Origin: Tsukamurella conjunctivitidis
Lineage (GTDB): Bacteria; Actinomycetota; Actinomycetes; Mycobacteriales; Mycobacteriaceae
DNA: 64,000 bases
Direction of reading: 5' to 3'
Assembly (NCBI RefSeq): GCF_007858475.1
Contig: NZ_VIGX01000002.1
Location: 1 to 64,000, forward strand
The translations under genes and the position numbers were made by a program. The notes below the pieces were generated by a model. That model was not told the DNA's origin. It was given only the letters and a program-made list of their open reading frames with translations, and made no database searches. Shown here piece by piece: positions 16,435 through 25,346 of this stretch. Each line of letters starts with the position of its first letter. The stretch's first letter is position 1.

Positions 16435-16917
16435 ATGCCCGTGCTCACCACCGGCGCCGATCGTGAGGCGCTCAAGTTCACCCTCGAAGCCGAGTTCGCC
16501 GCGTCCCCGGAGCGGGTCTGGCAGCTCTGGGAGGATCCGCGACTGCTGGAGAAGTGGTGGGGCCCGCCCACCTGGCCCGCCACCTTCGTTCGGCACGAGT
16601 TGCGGCCGGGCGGTGAATCCCGCTACTACATGACCGGACCCGACGGCACGAAGGCCGGCGGCTGGTTCGCGACGGTGTCGACCGACGCCCCGTCGACCTT
16701 CACCTTCCGCGACGGCTTCGCGGGCGACGACGGTGAGCCCGTCGACCCCGAGGACTACTCGACGAACACCGTCGTCCTCGCGCCCGAGGGCGCGGTCACG
16801 CACATGACCCTCACCGCGACCCACCGCTCGCTCGAGCAGCTCGAGCGGGTGCTGGAGATGGGCATGGAGGAGGGCATGACGGAGGCCATGAACCAGATCG
16901 ACGCCCTCCTCGCCTGA
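16435..16917 (+). CDS. SRPBCC/AHSA1-domain protein
   Basis: The 160-residue protein is a typical Activator-of-Hsp90-homology-1-like SRPBCC domain: FAASPERVWQLWEDP, then KWWGPP and a GTxAGGWF-like segment (GTKAGGWFATVS). Such domains bind a small hydrophobic ligand; no catalytic residues are recognisable. It is co-transcribed with the ArsR regulator upstream, the common ArsR-SRPBCC arrangement. Confidence 0.85.
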   Translation: MPVLTTGADREALKFTLEAEFAASPERVWQLWEDPRLLEKWWGPPTWPATFVRHELRPGGESRYYMTGPDGTKAGGWFATVSTDAPSTFTFRDGFAGDDGEPVDPEDYSTNTVVLAPEGAVTHMTLTATHRSLEQLERVLEMGMEEGMTEAMNQIDALLA

Positions 16918-16919
16918 GC

Positions 16920-16960
16920 TGTGATGGATCGTGCCCGCCCAGCGGGCACGATCCATCACA
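16920..16960. terminator. Perfect 19-bp hairpin between convergent genes
   Basis: Arms 16920-16938 and 16942-16960 are exact reverse complements with a 3-base loop, beginning 3 bp after the SRPBCC stop and ending 9 bp before the stop of the opposing gene. This is the expected form of a bidirectional actinobacterial terminator without a T-run. Confidence 0.85.
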
Positions 16961-16969
16961 CGTGCTCGG

Positions 16970-17749
16970 TCACTCCCAGAACGAGCGCTGCGCCGCGACC
17001 GCCCAGGCCGTGACCCGGCGGGTGTCCGCCCGTTCGGGTAGCGGGCTCCCTCGATCGAGCAGCCCACGGATCTGCTGCTCGAGCACCGTGATCGTCGCCG
17101 AGACGGCGTCCCGGGGGACCTCGCCCCGCTTCACGGCGAGCACGTGCTCGCGCTGCTCGGGCGGCATCGGCAGGGTGAGCGTCGCGAAGCGGGCGATCTC
17201 GTACCCCTGGTACGCGAGTCGCAGGGCGTGGCTGCCGTACTTCACATCCCAGCCGTACCGCTCCACCAGTTCGGGTCGATTCGGCACGCCGCTCGCCCGG
17301 CCGAGCATCCGCTCGTGCTGCGCGTGCATGTAGCCGAGGAATCGCTCCACTGCCTGCCGGGACAGGAACGCCGCGCGCAGGTCCCGGAGCGACCGCCCGA
17401 GGTCGGTCACCGTGATCACCGATTCCTCGGGCGCGTAGAGCGGGAGGAGCACCGTCGGGTTGCCCTTGACGGCCAGCCGCAGGTACTTCCGCAGCGAGTA
17501 CATGACCAGGTCCGTATCGCCGGGGCCGCTGCGCACGCCCTCGGGCTGCGTCCGCCAGATGTAGTCCGCGCGCGGCTCCTCGACGCCGAGCAGGAACTCC
17601 GGCGGCTCGAGGTAGACACCGAGCTCGTCGTGATCGTCCGTGCCCGCGATCGCGATGCCGTGCACGCCCGAACCCACGACGGTGCGCAGGATCTCACCCT
17701 GCAGCGCGACGTCGCGGTTCCCGTACTCGACATTCTTCCGATCGGGCAT
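16970..17749 (-). CDS. RlaP-type nucleotidyltransferase of RNA-repair loci
   Basis: The 259-residue protein matches PF10127 (RNA repair pathway DNA-polymerase-beta family, RlaP): GSGVHGIAIAGT followed by DDHDELGV, the metal-binding acidic motif, and LEPPEFLLGVEEP. The C-terminal half is helical. Members are proposed to add nucleotides to damaged RNA ends in repair systems. Divergence from hen1-pnkp only 82 bp away supports that role. ATG 17749 is chosen; upstream extension lacks family similarity. Activity has to be inferred from the family. Confidence 0.8.
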   Translation of the reverse strand: MPDRKNVEYGNRDVALQGEILRTVVGSGVHGIAIAGTDDHDELGVYLEPPEFLLGVEEPRADYIWRTQPEGVRSGPGDTDLVMYSLRKYLRLAVKGNPTVLLPLYAPEESVITVTDLGRSLRDLRAAFLSRQAVERFLGYMHAQHERMLGRASGVPNRPELVERYGWDVKYGSHALRLAYQGYEIARFATLTLPMPPEQREHVLAVKRGEVPRDAVSATITVLEQQIRGLLDRGSPLPERADTRRVTAWAVAAQRSFWE

Positions 17750-17811
17750 GCCGAGCACGGTACGACTCTGCGGAAGTCCGCTCCACTGAATTTCGTTGGG
17801 CTCGCGCTGCG

Positions 17812-17829
17812 CGGTAGTGCAGACTACCG
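17812..17829. promoter_or_regulatory. Palindrome in the rlaP-hen1 divergent promoter
   Basis: CGGTAGT-GCAG-ACTACCG is a perfect 7+7 inverted repeat ending 2 bp before the hen1 GTG. No SD precedes that GTG, so hen1 may be leaderless and the palindrome would then overlap its -10 region. No regulator gene is adjacent. Confidence 0.6.
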
Positions 17830-17831
17830 GG

Positions 17832-19223
17832 GTGTACCTGACCATCTCCACGACGCACGTCCCCGCCACCGACCTGGGCTTCCTCCTGCACAAGCATCCC
17901 GACCGCGTGCAGGAGTTCCGGCAGCCCTTCGGTACGGCGACGGTGTTCTATCCGGAGGCCGGCGAGGCGCGCTGCACCGCCGCGCTCCTGCTCGAGGTGG
18001 ACTCCACGGAGCTGGCGCGCCGCCGCCGCTCCACCCCCGACTTCTCGTTGGGTCAGTACGTGAACGACCGCCCGTACGCGGCCTCGTCGCTCCTCGCCTC
18101 GGCGATGGCCGACGTCTTCCGCAGCGCTCGCGGCGGTCAGGGCGGCAGCCGACAGGCTTTGGCGGACAGCGCGATACCGCTCGAGATCGAGATCCCCGTA
18201 CTGCCCTGCCGCGGCGGCCCCGACCTGGCGCTGCGCGTCTTCCGCCCGCTCGGCTGGGAGGTGCAGGCGGAGCCGATTCCGCTCGACGACGCCTTCCCCG
18301 ACTGGGGCGACTCGCGCTACGTCCGTCTCCGGCTCGCCGGGACGGTGCGGCTGGCGGACGCGATCAACCAGCTCTACGTGCTGCTCCCGGCGCTCGACGA
18401 GTCGAAGCACTACTGGCAGAGCGGCGACGAAGTCGACAAGCTGATGCGCTCGGGCGAGGGCTGGCTCGCCGGGCACCCCGAGCGGGAGCTCGTCACGCGC
18501 CGCTACCTCGGCCGCGGGCCGGGCCTGGCGCGGGAGGCGCTCGACCGGCTCGCGGAGCTCGACGGCACCGTCGGCGAGGACGAGGTGGACACCGGGCCGG
18601 ACGGCCCGCCCACCCCGCTCAATCTGCTCCGTCACGAGGCGGTGCACCGCGTCGTCGTCGAGAGCGGCGCGGCCTCCGTGATCGACCTCGGCTGCGGGCC
18701 GGGCCAGTTCCTGGACCGGCTGCTGAAGACACAGGGTGTCGAGAAGGTCGCCGGCACCGACGTTTCCGTGCGCTCGCTGCAGCACGCGGCCAAGCGCCTG
18801 CACCTCGACGGCATGACCGAGCGGCAGCGCGAGCGCATCGATCTCTTCCAGGCAGCGCTCACCTACGAGGACCCGCGGCTCGCCGGCTTCGACGCCGCGG
18901 TGCTCATGGAGGTGATCGAGCACGTCGAACCATCGCGGCTCGGCGCGCTCGAGCACGTGGTCTTCGGCGCCGCCAGGTCCGGCACCGTGATCGTGACCAC
19001 CCCCAACCGCGAGTACAACGCGCTCTACCCCGACCTCGTGGGGATGCGGCACCCGGACCACCGATTCGAATGGGACCGTGCCGAATTCGCGCGCTGGGCC
19101 GGCGGCGTCGCCGGCCGGTACGGCTACGCGGTGCGGTACGACGGCATCGGCGACGTCGACGCCCACCGCGGCACCCCCACCCAGATGGCGATCTTCACCC
19201 GGAAGGAGTCGACCGATGACTGA
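17832..19223 (+). CDS. hen1: 3'-terminal RNA ribose 2'-O-methyltransferase Hen1
   Basis: The 463-residue protein has the bacterial Hen1 layout. The N-terminal ligase-activating domain (residues ~1-240, opening YLTISTTHVPATDLGFLLHK) stimulates Pnkp. The C-terminal SAM methyltransferase has VIDLGCGPGQ (G287, G289) and the metal-binding EVIEHVEPSRL near residue 357. Hen1 methylates the 2'-OH of the 3' end at a cut before sealing, protecting the repaired RNA from re-cleavage. The GTG 17832 start lacks an SD. The stop lies 8 bp inside the pnkp reading frame. Confidence 0.92.
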   Translation: MYLTISTTHVPATDLGFLLHKHPDRVQEFRQPFGTATVFYPEAGEARCTAALLLEVDSTELARRRRSTPDFSLGQYVNDRPYAASSLLASAMADVFRSARGGQGGSRQALADSAIPLEIEIPVLPCRGGPDLALRVFRPLGWEVQAEPIPLDDAFPDWGDSRYVRLRLAGTVRLADAINQLYVLLPALDESKHYWQSGDEVDKLMRSGEGWLAGHPERELVTRRYLGRGPGLAREALDRLAELDGTVGEDEVDTGPDGPPTPLNLLRHEAVHRVVVESGAASVIDLGCGPGQFLDRLLKTQGVEKVAGTDVSVRSLQHAAKRLHLDGMTERQRERIDLFQAALTYEDPRLAGFDAAVLMEVIEHVEPSRLGALEHVVFGAARSGTVIVTTPNREYNALYPDLVGMRHPDHRFEWDRAEFARWAGGVAGRYGYAVRYDGIGDVDAHRGTPTQMAIFTRKESTDD

Positions 19224-21714
19224 CACCCCGATCGCGGTCCCCGCCGCCGGCCTCGTGCTGCTCGTCGGCGTCTCGGGCAGCGGCAAGTCGACGTTCGCCC
19301 GCACGCACTTCCGTGCCACCGAGATCGTGTCCAGCGATACGTGCCGCGGGCTCGTGGCGGACGACGAGAACGACCAGGCCGCGACGGCCGACGCCTTCGA
19401 CCTGCTGCACCACCTCGTGGGGATCCGCCTGCGTCGCGGCCTGCTCACGGTGGTCGACGCGACCAACGTGCAGCGCCCCGCCCGCGCCTCCCTGCTGCAG
19501 GTGGCACGCGATCACGACGTGCTCACGGATGCGATCGTCTTCGACCTGCCGGACGAGGTCGCGGTCGAACGCAACCGAATCCGGACCGACCGCACCTTCG
19601 GCCCGCAGGTGATCACCCGCCAGGGACGCGAGCTGCGCCGCTCGCTCAAGGGGATCAAGAAGGAGGGCTTCCGCCGGGTCCACGTCCTGCGCGATGTCGC
19701 GGCGGTGGACGCCGCCGCGATCACCCGCGAGCGGTCCTGGAACGACCGCACCGAGCTGACCGGGCCCTTCGACGTGATCGGCGACGTGCACGGCTGCGCC
19801 GCCGAGCTGCGGTCCCTCTTGGGGGAGCTCGGCTGGCAGGTGCGGGACGACGGAGCCGAGCACCCGGAGGGCCGGACCGCCGTCTTCGTCGGTGATCTCG
19901 TCGATCGCGGCCCGGACACGCCGGGGGTGCTGCGCCTCGTCATGGGCATGGTCGCGGCGGGAACGGCGCTGTGCGTCAGTGGCAATCACGAGTCGAAGCT
20001 GGCCCGCGCGCTGCAGGGCCGGAAGGTCACGGTGGCGCACGGGCTCGAGCAGTCCCTCGAGCAGCTCGCCGCCGAGTCCGCGGAGTTCCGGTCGTCGGCG
20101 CTCGCCTTCATGGACGGACTGCTCAGCCACTACGTGCTCGACGGTGGCCGGCTGGTCGTCGCGCACGCCGGTCTCAAGGAGGAGTACCACGGGCGGGCCT
20201 CGCGCCGGGTGCGGGCCTTCGCGCTGTACGGCGACACCACCGGCGAGACGGACGAATTCGGTCTCCCGGTGCGCTACCCCTGGGCCCGCGACTACCGCGG
20301 CGCGGCGGCGGTCGTCTACGGGCACACCCCGGTCGAGGAGCCGCGGTGGGTCAACAACACGCTGTGCATCGACACCGGCGCCGTCTTCGGCGGCGCGCTC
20401 ACCGCACTGCGCTACCCGGAGCGCGAGATCGTCTCCGTACAGGCGGAGTCCCAGTGGTACGAGCCGACCAGGCCGGTCGTGGAAGAGGAGCCGGAGGACG
20501 ACCGCGGCGAGTCGGTGATCCGGATCGACGACGTCGCCGGAACCCGGTGGCTGGCGACCCGCACGGCCGGCCGGGTGAAGATCGAGGAGGAGAACGCCGC
20601 CGCGGCGCTCGAAGTGATGAGCCGGTTCGCGGTGGACCCGCGCTGGCTGATCCACCTGCCCGCCACCATGTCCCCGGCATCGGTGGCGAAGGCCGACGGC
20701 TACCTGGAGCACCCGGAGCGGGCCTTCGAGGACTACGCGGCGTGGGGCGTGCGCCGGGTGGTGTGCGAGGAGAAGCACATGGGATCGAGGGCCATCGCGG
20801 TGATCGCCCGCGACTCCGCCGTCGCCGCCCGCCGCTTCGGGATCAGCGACGGCAGTACGGGCGCCGTGTACACCCGGACCGGGAGGTCGTTCTTCCAGGA
20901 CTCGGAGGCGCTCGTCGACCGCGTCCGCACCGCCGTCGCGCCCCTGTTCGACCGGCTCGACACCGATTGGCTCGCACTCGATTGCGAGCTGCTGCCGTGG
21001 TCCGCGAAGGCGGGGGAGCTGATCCGGTCGCAGTACGCGTCCGTGGGCGCGGCGGCGGGCGCCGCGTTCCCCGCGGCGCTCGCCGGCCTCGACGGCGCAG
21101 CGGCCCGCGGCCTCGACGTCGCGGCACTGCGGGCGCGGACCGAGCGCCGGGCGCGCAGCGCCCAGGACTTCCGCGGCGCGTACGCCGGGTACTGCCGTCC
21201 CACCGACGGCCTGGACGGGGTCACCATCGCGCCGTTCCAGGTGCTGGCAGTGGAGGGGAGAGTGCTCGTCGGCGAGCCGCATGAGTGGCACCTCGCGCAG
21301 TTCGACGCGCTCGACGACCCGTTCCTGACGCGGACGGGGCGGCGGACCGTCGACCTGGGAAGCGAGGCCGACCGCGCCGAGGCGACCCGATGGTGGACCG
21401 AGCTCACGGAATCCGGCGGCGAGGGCATGGTGGTCAAGCCCGCCGAGCCCGGCGGCAGCCGGAAGTCGCAGCCCGGCCTCAAGGTGCGCGGGCGGGACTA
21501 CCTGCGGATCATCTACGGTCCCGACTACCTGGATTCCCTGGATGCACTGCGGGATCGGAACCTGGGCCGCAAGCGGAAGATGGCGATCACGGAGCACGCC
21601 CTGGGCCTGGACGCGCTGACCTCCTTCGTGGAGGGCGAGCCGCTCTGGCGCGTGCACCAGGCGGTCTTCGCGGTGCTCGCCTCGGAATCGGAGCCGGTGG
21701 ACCCACGCCTGTAG
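19216..21714 (+). CDS. pnkp: Polynucleotide kinase-phosphatase/RNA ligase Pnkp
   Basis: The 832-residue protein contains three catalytic modules in order. First is a 5'-OH kinase with P-loop GVSGSGKST (residues 18-26). Second is a binuclear-metal phosphatase with GDVHGC (D190, H192), GDLVDRG and GNHE (256-259). Third is an adenylyltransferase ligase with the KHMGSR motif I (K520 as predicted AMP-linked lysine). With Hen1 it heals and seals RNA cut by ribotoxins. The length fits the characterised Clostridium enzyme. It overlaps hen1 by 8 bp and ends in a convergent region with a long imperfect hairpin. Confidence 0.95.
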   Translation: MTDTPIAVPAAGLVLLVGVSGSGKSTFARTHFRATEIVSSDTCRGLVADDENDQAATADAFDLLHHLVGIRLRRGLLTVVDATNVQRPARASLLQVARDHDVLTDAIVFDLPDEVAVERNRIRTDRTFGPQVITRQGRELRRSLKGIKKEGFRRVHVLRDVAAVDAAAITRERSWNDRTELTGPFDVIGDVHGCAAELRSLLGELGWQVRDDGAEHPEGRTAVFVGDLVDRGPDTPGVLRLVMGMVAAGTALCVSGNHESKLARALQGRKVTVAHGLEQSLEQLAAESAEFRSSALAFMDGLLSHYVLDGGRLVVAHAGLKEEYHGRASRRVRAFALYGDTTGETDEFGLPVRYPWARDYRGAAAVVYGHTPVEEPRWVNNTLCIDTGAVFGGALTALRYPEREIVSVQAESQWYEPTRPVVEEEPEDDRGESVIRIDDVAGTRWLATRTAGRVKIEEENAAAALEVMSRFAVDPRWLIHLPATMSPASVAKADGYLEHPERAFEDYAAWGVRRVVCEEKHMGSRAIAVIARDSAVAARRFGISDGSTGAVYTRTGRSFFQDSEALVDRVRTAVAPLFDRLDTDWLALDCELLPWSAKAGELIRSQYASVGAAAGAAFPAALAGLDGAAARGLDVAALRARTERRARSAQDFRGAYAGYCRPTDGLDGVTIAPFQVLAVEGRVLVGEPHEWHLAQFDALDDPFLTRTGRRTVDLGSEADRAEATRWWTELTESGGEGMVVKPAEPGGSRKSQPGLKVRGRDYLRIIYGPDYLDSLDALRDRNLGRKRKMAITEHALGLDALTSFVEGEPLWRVHQAVFAVLASESEPVDPRL

Positions 21715-21723
21715 GCGGGCGCG

Positions 21724-21799
21724 CTCGTGACGAATCGGCCGATTTCGCGCCGGCGATCGCCATGAGCGTTCCCGTCGCGGAATCGGCCGGTTTCACGAG
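21724..21799. terminator. Long imperfect hairpin between pnkp and crtI
   Basis: The segment 21724-21749 (CTCGTGA...GATTTCGCG) pairs with 21776-21799 (CGCGGAATC...TCACGAG) over about 24 positions with a few mismatches. Each arm contains a TCGGCCG core. It lies between convergent genes and overlaps the last codons of crtI, as a bidirectional terminator would. Confidence 0.6.
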
Positions 21800-23241
21800 G
21801 AACCGAGCGCCTCCGCAGCGAGCCGGCCGGAGATGAGCGCGGGCGGCACGCCCACCCCGGGATGTGTCATCGAACCCGCGAGCACCGCGTTGCCGATGCC
21901 GGGCACGCGCTGCGGGCGGCGCAACGGCCCCGTCTGGGTGAGCGTGTGTGCTGCGGCGAAGGGCGTGCCCGCGGACATGCCCTGTCGCGCCCAGTCCGCG
22001 GGGGTGTCCACCCGAAGCGTCTCGGCGTCGGCGATCCCGCGGTAGCCGCGGCCCGCGAGGGTCCGCAGCACGTCGCGCACGTAGTCGGGGCCGATCGAAT
22101 CCCATTCCAGCAGGGCCGATTCCAGGTTCGGGCACGGCGCGAGGACGGAAACCGGGGAGTCCTCGCCGGTCGTGACCGAGGGCCGCGTGATCAGGAACGA
22201 CGGATCGCTCATCAGGCGGCCGCGCCCCCGCGTCGCGGTGATCTCCGCGAAGGTCTGTTCCCACGCGGCGCCGAAGTCCAGCGTGTGGTGCGCCTGCGTG
22301 GGCCAGTGCTCCTGCAGGTCGGGATCCACGTCGAGGTGCACGACCACCGCCGACGGCGAGAGCCGCACGCGCCGCGGCGCGCGGCCGCCCAGGGGCGCGA
22401 TGAGCCGGTCCGTGATCGGGGCGTCGGCGGTGAGCACCACCCCGTCGAACGGGAGCTGCCGCACGCCGGCCTCCGAGCGGGCCCGGAGCCCGGTCACCCG
22501 GCCGCGCCGGCCGTCGAGGCCGAGCACCTCGTGCCCGAGGAGGACGGTGCCCCCGGCCCGCTCGAACTGCCGCGCCATGACCTCCGCGACGCGGCCCATC
22601 CCGGCCCGCGGGTACCAGACGCCCAGGCCCACATCCATGTGCGAGATGACGGCGTACACCGCGCGGGCCGCCGACGGTGCCACCCCGGCGTAGAGCGCCT
22701 GGAAGGTGAGCATGCGGCGGGCGCGCGGATCGTCGACGCGGCGGTCCACCTGATGCTGCATCGACCGCAGCGCGCCGAGGCGCACGAGCCGGCCGAGCGC
22801 GGCCAGGTCGCGCGGGTTCACATACGAGCCCCACGCCGCGTCGCCGCCGATGAACCGCTCGTAGGCGGCGTCGAACATCGCCTCCTGCCAGCGCATGTGG
22901 TCGTCGACGGCGAGGTCGTCGGGCACGTGCAGCACGCCGGCCGGGCGACCGTCGAGAGCCGGGAACCGCCCCGCGTACGCGGGCGTCACGGGCAGCAGGT
23001 CCAGCTCGGCCTCGGCGGCCTCGCGATCCAGTCCCGCGGCGGCGAGGGCGTCGAAGACCAGCTCGGGCATCGTCAGCACGCTGGCGCCCGGATCGACGGG
23101 GTGCCCACGGAGGTGCTCCGTCCCCGCGCGCCCGCCGACCTGCGCCGACCGCTCCACGACGGTGACCCGATGGCCCGCCCCGAGCAGGTGCAGCGCCGCC
23201 GACAGTCCGGACAGTCCCGCCCCGATGATTCCGATGTGCAC
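21793..23241 (-). CDS. crtI: Phytoene desaturase-family FAD oxidoreductase
   Basis: The 482-residue protein opens with the dinucleotide-binding motif IGIIGAGLSGLSAALHLL and the VVERSAQVGGRAG segment, and closes with LAGSMTHPGVGVPPALISGRLAAE, the diagnostic C-terminal motif of CrtI-type desaturases. It probably introduces double bases' worth of unsaturation (desaturation steps) into phytoene made by the product of 9453-10271. Closely related oxidases (CrtO/CrtN types) cannot be excluded. GTG 23241 is the start; the promoter region is shared with a metal ATPase. Confidence 0.82.
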   Translation of the reverse strand: MHIGIIGAGLSGLSAALHLLGAGHRVTVVERSAQVGGRAGTEHLRGHPVDPGASVLTMPELVFDALAAAGLDREAAEAELDLLPVTPAYAGRFPALDGRPAGVLHVPDDLAVDDHMRWQEAMFDAAYERFIGGDAAWGSYVNPRDLAALGRLVRLGALRSMQHQVDRRVDDPRARRMLTFQALYAGVAPSAARAVYAVISHMDVGLGVWYPRAGMGRVAEVMARQFERAGGTVLLGHEVLGLDGRRGRVTGLRARSEAGVRQLPFDGVVLTADAPITDRLIAPLGGRAPRRVRLSPSAVVVHLDVDPDLQEHWPTQAHHTLDFGAAWEQTFAEITATRGRGRLMSDPSFLITRPSVTTGEDSPVSVLAPCPNLESALLEWDSIGPDYVRDVLRTLAGRGYRGIADAETLRVDTPADWARQGMSAGTPFAAAHTLTQTGPLRRPQRVPGIGNAVLAGSMTHPGVGVPPALISGRLAAEALGSS

Positions 23242-23269
23242 GGGACGAGTCTAGGAAGTGCCTGGAATG

Positions 23270-23293
23270 ACATATTGCAATGTATGCATATGT
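23270..23293. promoter_or_regulatory. ACATAT-N12-ATATGT dyad before the metal ATPase
   Basis: Six-base arms with a 12-bp spacer resemble ArsR/SmtB metal-sensor operators (ATAT...ATAT type). The site lies 17 bp before the ATPase ATG and 29 bp from the crtI start. No ArsR/SmtB gene is adjacent, so the regulator would act in trans. Confidence 0.5.
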
Positions 23294-23309
23294 GGCATAC
23301 GCTCAGGCC

Positions 23310-25334
23310 ATGAGCGCAGAACACGACCACGAATCCGGCCACTCGGCGCGGTGGGAGATCGGCTTCGCCATCGCCTCGGGCGTCACCTACACCGCGGGCA
23401 TGATCGCCGAGTACGCCCTGAAGCTGCCCGACGTGAGCACCGCCTTCTTCCTCGCCACGTACTTCTTCGGCGGCTTCTTCACGATCCGGTCCGCCATCAA
23501 GTCGACGCTGAACGGCAAGTTCGAGGTCGACTTCCTCATGCTGGTCGCGGCGATCGGCGCCGCCTCGATCGGCCGCTTCGCCGAGGGCGCGGTGCTGCTC
23601 TTCCTCTTCAGCCTCGGCCACGCGCTGGAGGAATTCGCGCTGGCCAGGGCGTCGAAATCCATCGAAGCCCTCGCCGGCCTCGCGCCCCGTACCGCGCTGG
23701 TGCACGTCGGCGGACCGTCGACCACCGCGGGTGAGTACGTCGATCGGCAGGTGGAGGACGTCGCCGTCGGCGACCTCGTGCTGATCCGCCCCAACGCACG
23801 CGTCAGCTCCGACGGCGTGGTGGTCGATGGCCGGTCCGCGATCGACCAGAGCGCCGTCACCGGCGAGTCGATGCCCGTCGAGAAGGAGCCGCTCGATCCC
23901 GCCCGCACCGGTCGCGTCGCCGACGAGAACAAGGTCTTCGCGGGCACGGTCAACGGCTCCGGCGCGCTCGTCGTGCAGGTCACGGCGCTGGCGAAGGACT
24001 CGACGCTGAGCAAGGTCGTCGAGCTCGTCGCGTCCACCGACCAGGCCAAGTCGCCCACGCAACGCTTCCTCGACAAGTTCCAGCGGATCTACGTGCCCGC
24101 CGTGATCGCCTTCGTCGTCGGCGTCTTCCTGGTCGGCTACTTCGCGCTGGGCAACCCCTTCGACGACGCCTTCTACCTCGCGATGGCCGTCCTCGTCGCC
24201 GCGAGCCCCTGCGCGCTCGCGCTCGCCACCCCGTCGGCCGTGCTGGCCGGCGTGGCCCGAGCCGCCCGCGCCGGCGTGCTGGTCAAGGGCGGCGCGCCGC
24301 TCGAGACCCTGGGCCGCGTCACGTCGATCGCGTTCGACAAGACCGGCACCCTGACCTGGGGCGAGCCGCGGGTCACCGACACCGTCGCCGCGCCCGGCGT
24401 CGAGCTCGACGAGCTGCTCGCGACCACCCTCGCCGTCGAGAAGCTCTCCGACCACCCCCTCGCGGCCGCGGTCGCCGAGGCCGTCGCCGCGCGCACCTCG
24501 ACGGTGCTCACCGCCTCCGACCTGCAGTCCGTCACCGGCCGCGGCGTCCGCGCCCTGGTCGAGGGGGACAGCGTCGAGATCGGCAACGAGCGCCTCTTCA
24601 CCGACGCCGGCATCGTGCTCGACGGTGCCGTCGCCGCCGACGTCGAGCGGCTGCAGGGCGCGGGCCGCACGCTGATGATCGTGCGCCGCGGCGGCCGCTT
24701 CCTCGGCGTGATCGGCGTGATGGACACGCCCCGCCGGGAGGCCGGGCAGGTGCTCGACCGCCTGCGCGAGTCCGGCATGACCGACATCGTGATGATCTCC
24801 GGCGATCACCAGCAGGTGGCCGAGGCGGTGGGCCGCGAGGTCGGCGTCGACCGCGCGCTCGGCGGCCTGCTGCCCGAGGACAAGGTGACGCAGGTCCGCG
24901 GCCTGTCCGGCGCCGGCGCGGGCCCCGATGCCCGACGGTGCGCGATGGTCGGCGACGGCGTCAACGACGCCCCCGCGATGGCGCAGGCCGACGTGGGCAT
25001 CGCGATGGGGGCCGCGGGTTCCGCGGTGGCACTCGAGACCGCCGACGTCGCGCTGATGAGCGACGACTTGGGCCGGCTGCCCTTCGCGGTGCGGCTGAGC
25101 CGGCAGACCAGCCGCATCATCCGGCAGAACCTCATCGCGTCGCTGGGCATCGTCGTCTTTCTGGTGATCGTCACCTTCCTCGGCATGCCGATGGGGCCGG
25201 TGGTCTTCATCCACGAGGGCTCGACGCTCATCGTCGTGGCGAACGCGCTGCGCCTGCTGCGCTTCGAGGTGGGTAGGGAGCACGAGGGTGTGGAGCACGA
25301 GACACGCCCGGAGCGCGAGCCCGCCGCGGCCTGA
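23310..25334 (+). CDS. P1B-4-type heavy-metal-transporting ATPase
   Basis: The 674-residue P-type ATPase carries SPC (S299-C301) in TM4 instead of CPC, and HEGST (H635) in the last transmembrane region; this combination defines P1B-4 pumps such as CtpD/CtpJ/CoaT, which export Co, Fe, Ni or Zn. DKTGT (D343 phosphorylated), SDHPLA and GDGVNDAP are present. The N-terminus has a small His-rich tail (EHDHESGH) and no MXCXXC domain. A palindrome immediately upstream suggests metal-responsive repression. Confidence 0.9.
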   Translation: MSAEHDHESGHSARWEIGFAIASGVTYTAGMIAEYALKLPDVSTAFFLATYFFGGFFTIRSAIKSTLNGKFEVDFLMLVAAIGAASIGRFAEGAVLLFLFSLGHALEEFALARASKSIEALAGLAPRTALVHVGGPSTTAGEYVDRQVEDVAVGDLVLIRPNARVSSDGVVVDGRSAIDQSAVTGESMPVEKEPLDPARTGRVADENKVFAGTVNGSGALVVQVTALAKDSTLSKVVELVASTDQAKSPTQRFLDKFQRIYVPAVIAFVVGVFLVGYFALGNPFDDAFYLAMAVLVAASPCALALATPSAVLAGVARAARAGVLVKGGAPLETLGRVTSIAFDKTGTLTWGEPRVTDTVAAPGVELDELLATTLAVEKLSDHPLAAAVAEAVAARTSTVLTASDLQSVTGRGVRALVEGDSVEIGNERLFTDAGIVLDGAVAADVERLQGAGRTLMIVRRGGRFLGVIGVMDTPRREAGQVLDRLRESGMTDIVMISGDHQQVAEAVGREVGVDRALGGLLPEDKVTQVRGLSGAGAGPDARRCAMVGDGVNDAPAMAQADVGIAMGAAGSAVALETADVALMSDDLGRLPFAVRLSRQTSRIIRQNLIASLGIVVFLVIVTFLGMPMGPVVFIHEGSTLIVVANALRLLRFEVGREHEGVEHETRPEREPAAA

Positions 25335-25346
25335 TCGCGAAAGCGT

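Noticed and set aside
19195-21657. 820-codon minus-strand ORF opposite pnkp
   Set aside because: Antisense frame held open by high G+C; the plus-strand frame carries complete kinase, phosphatase and ligase motifs.
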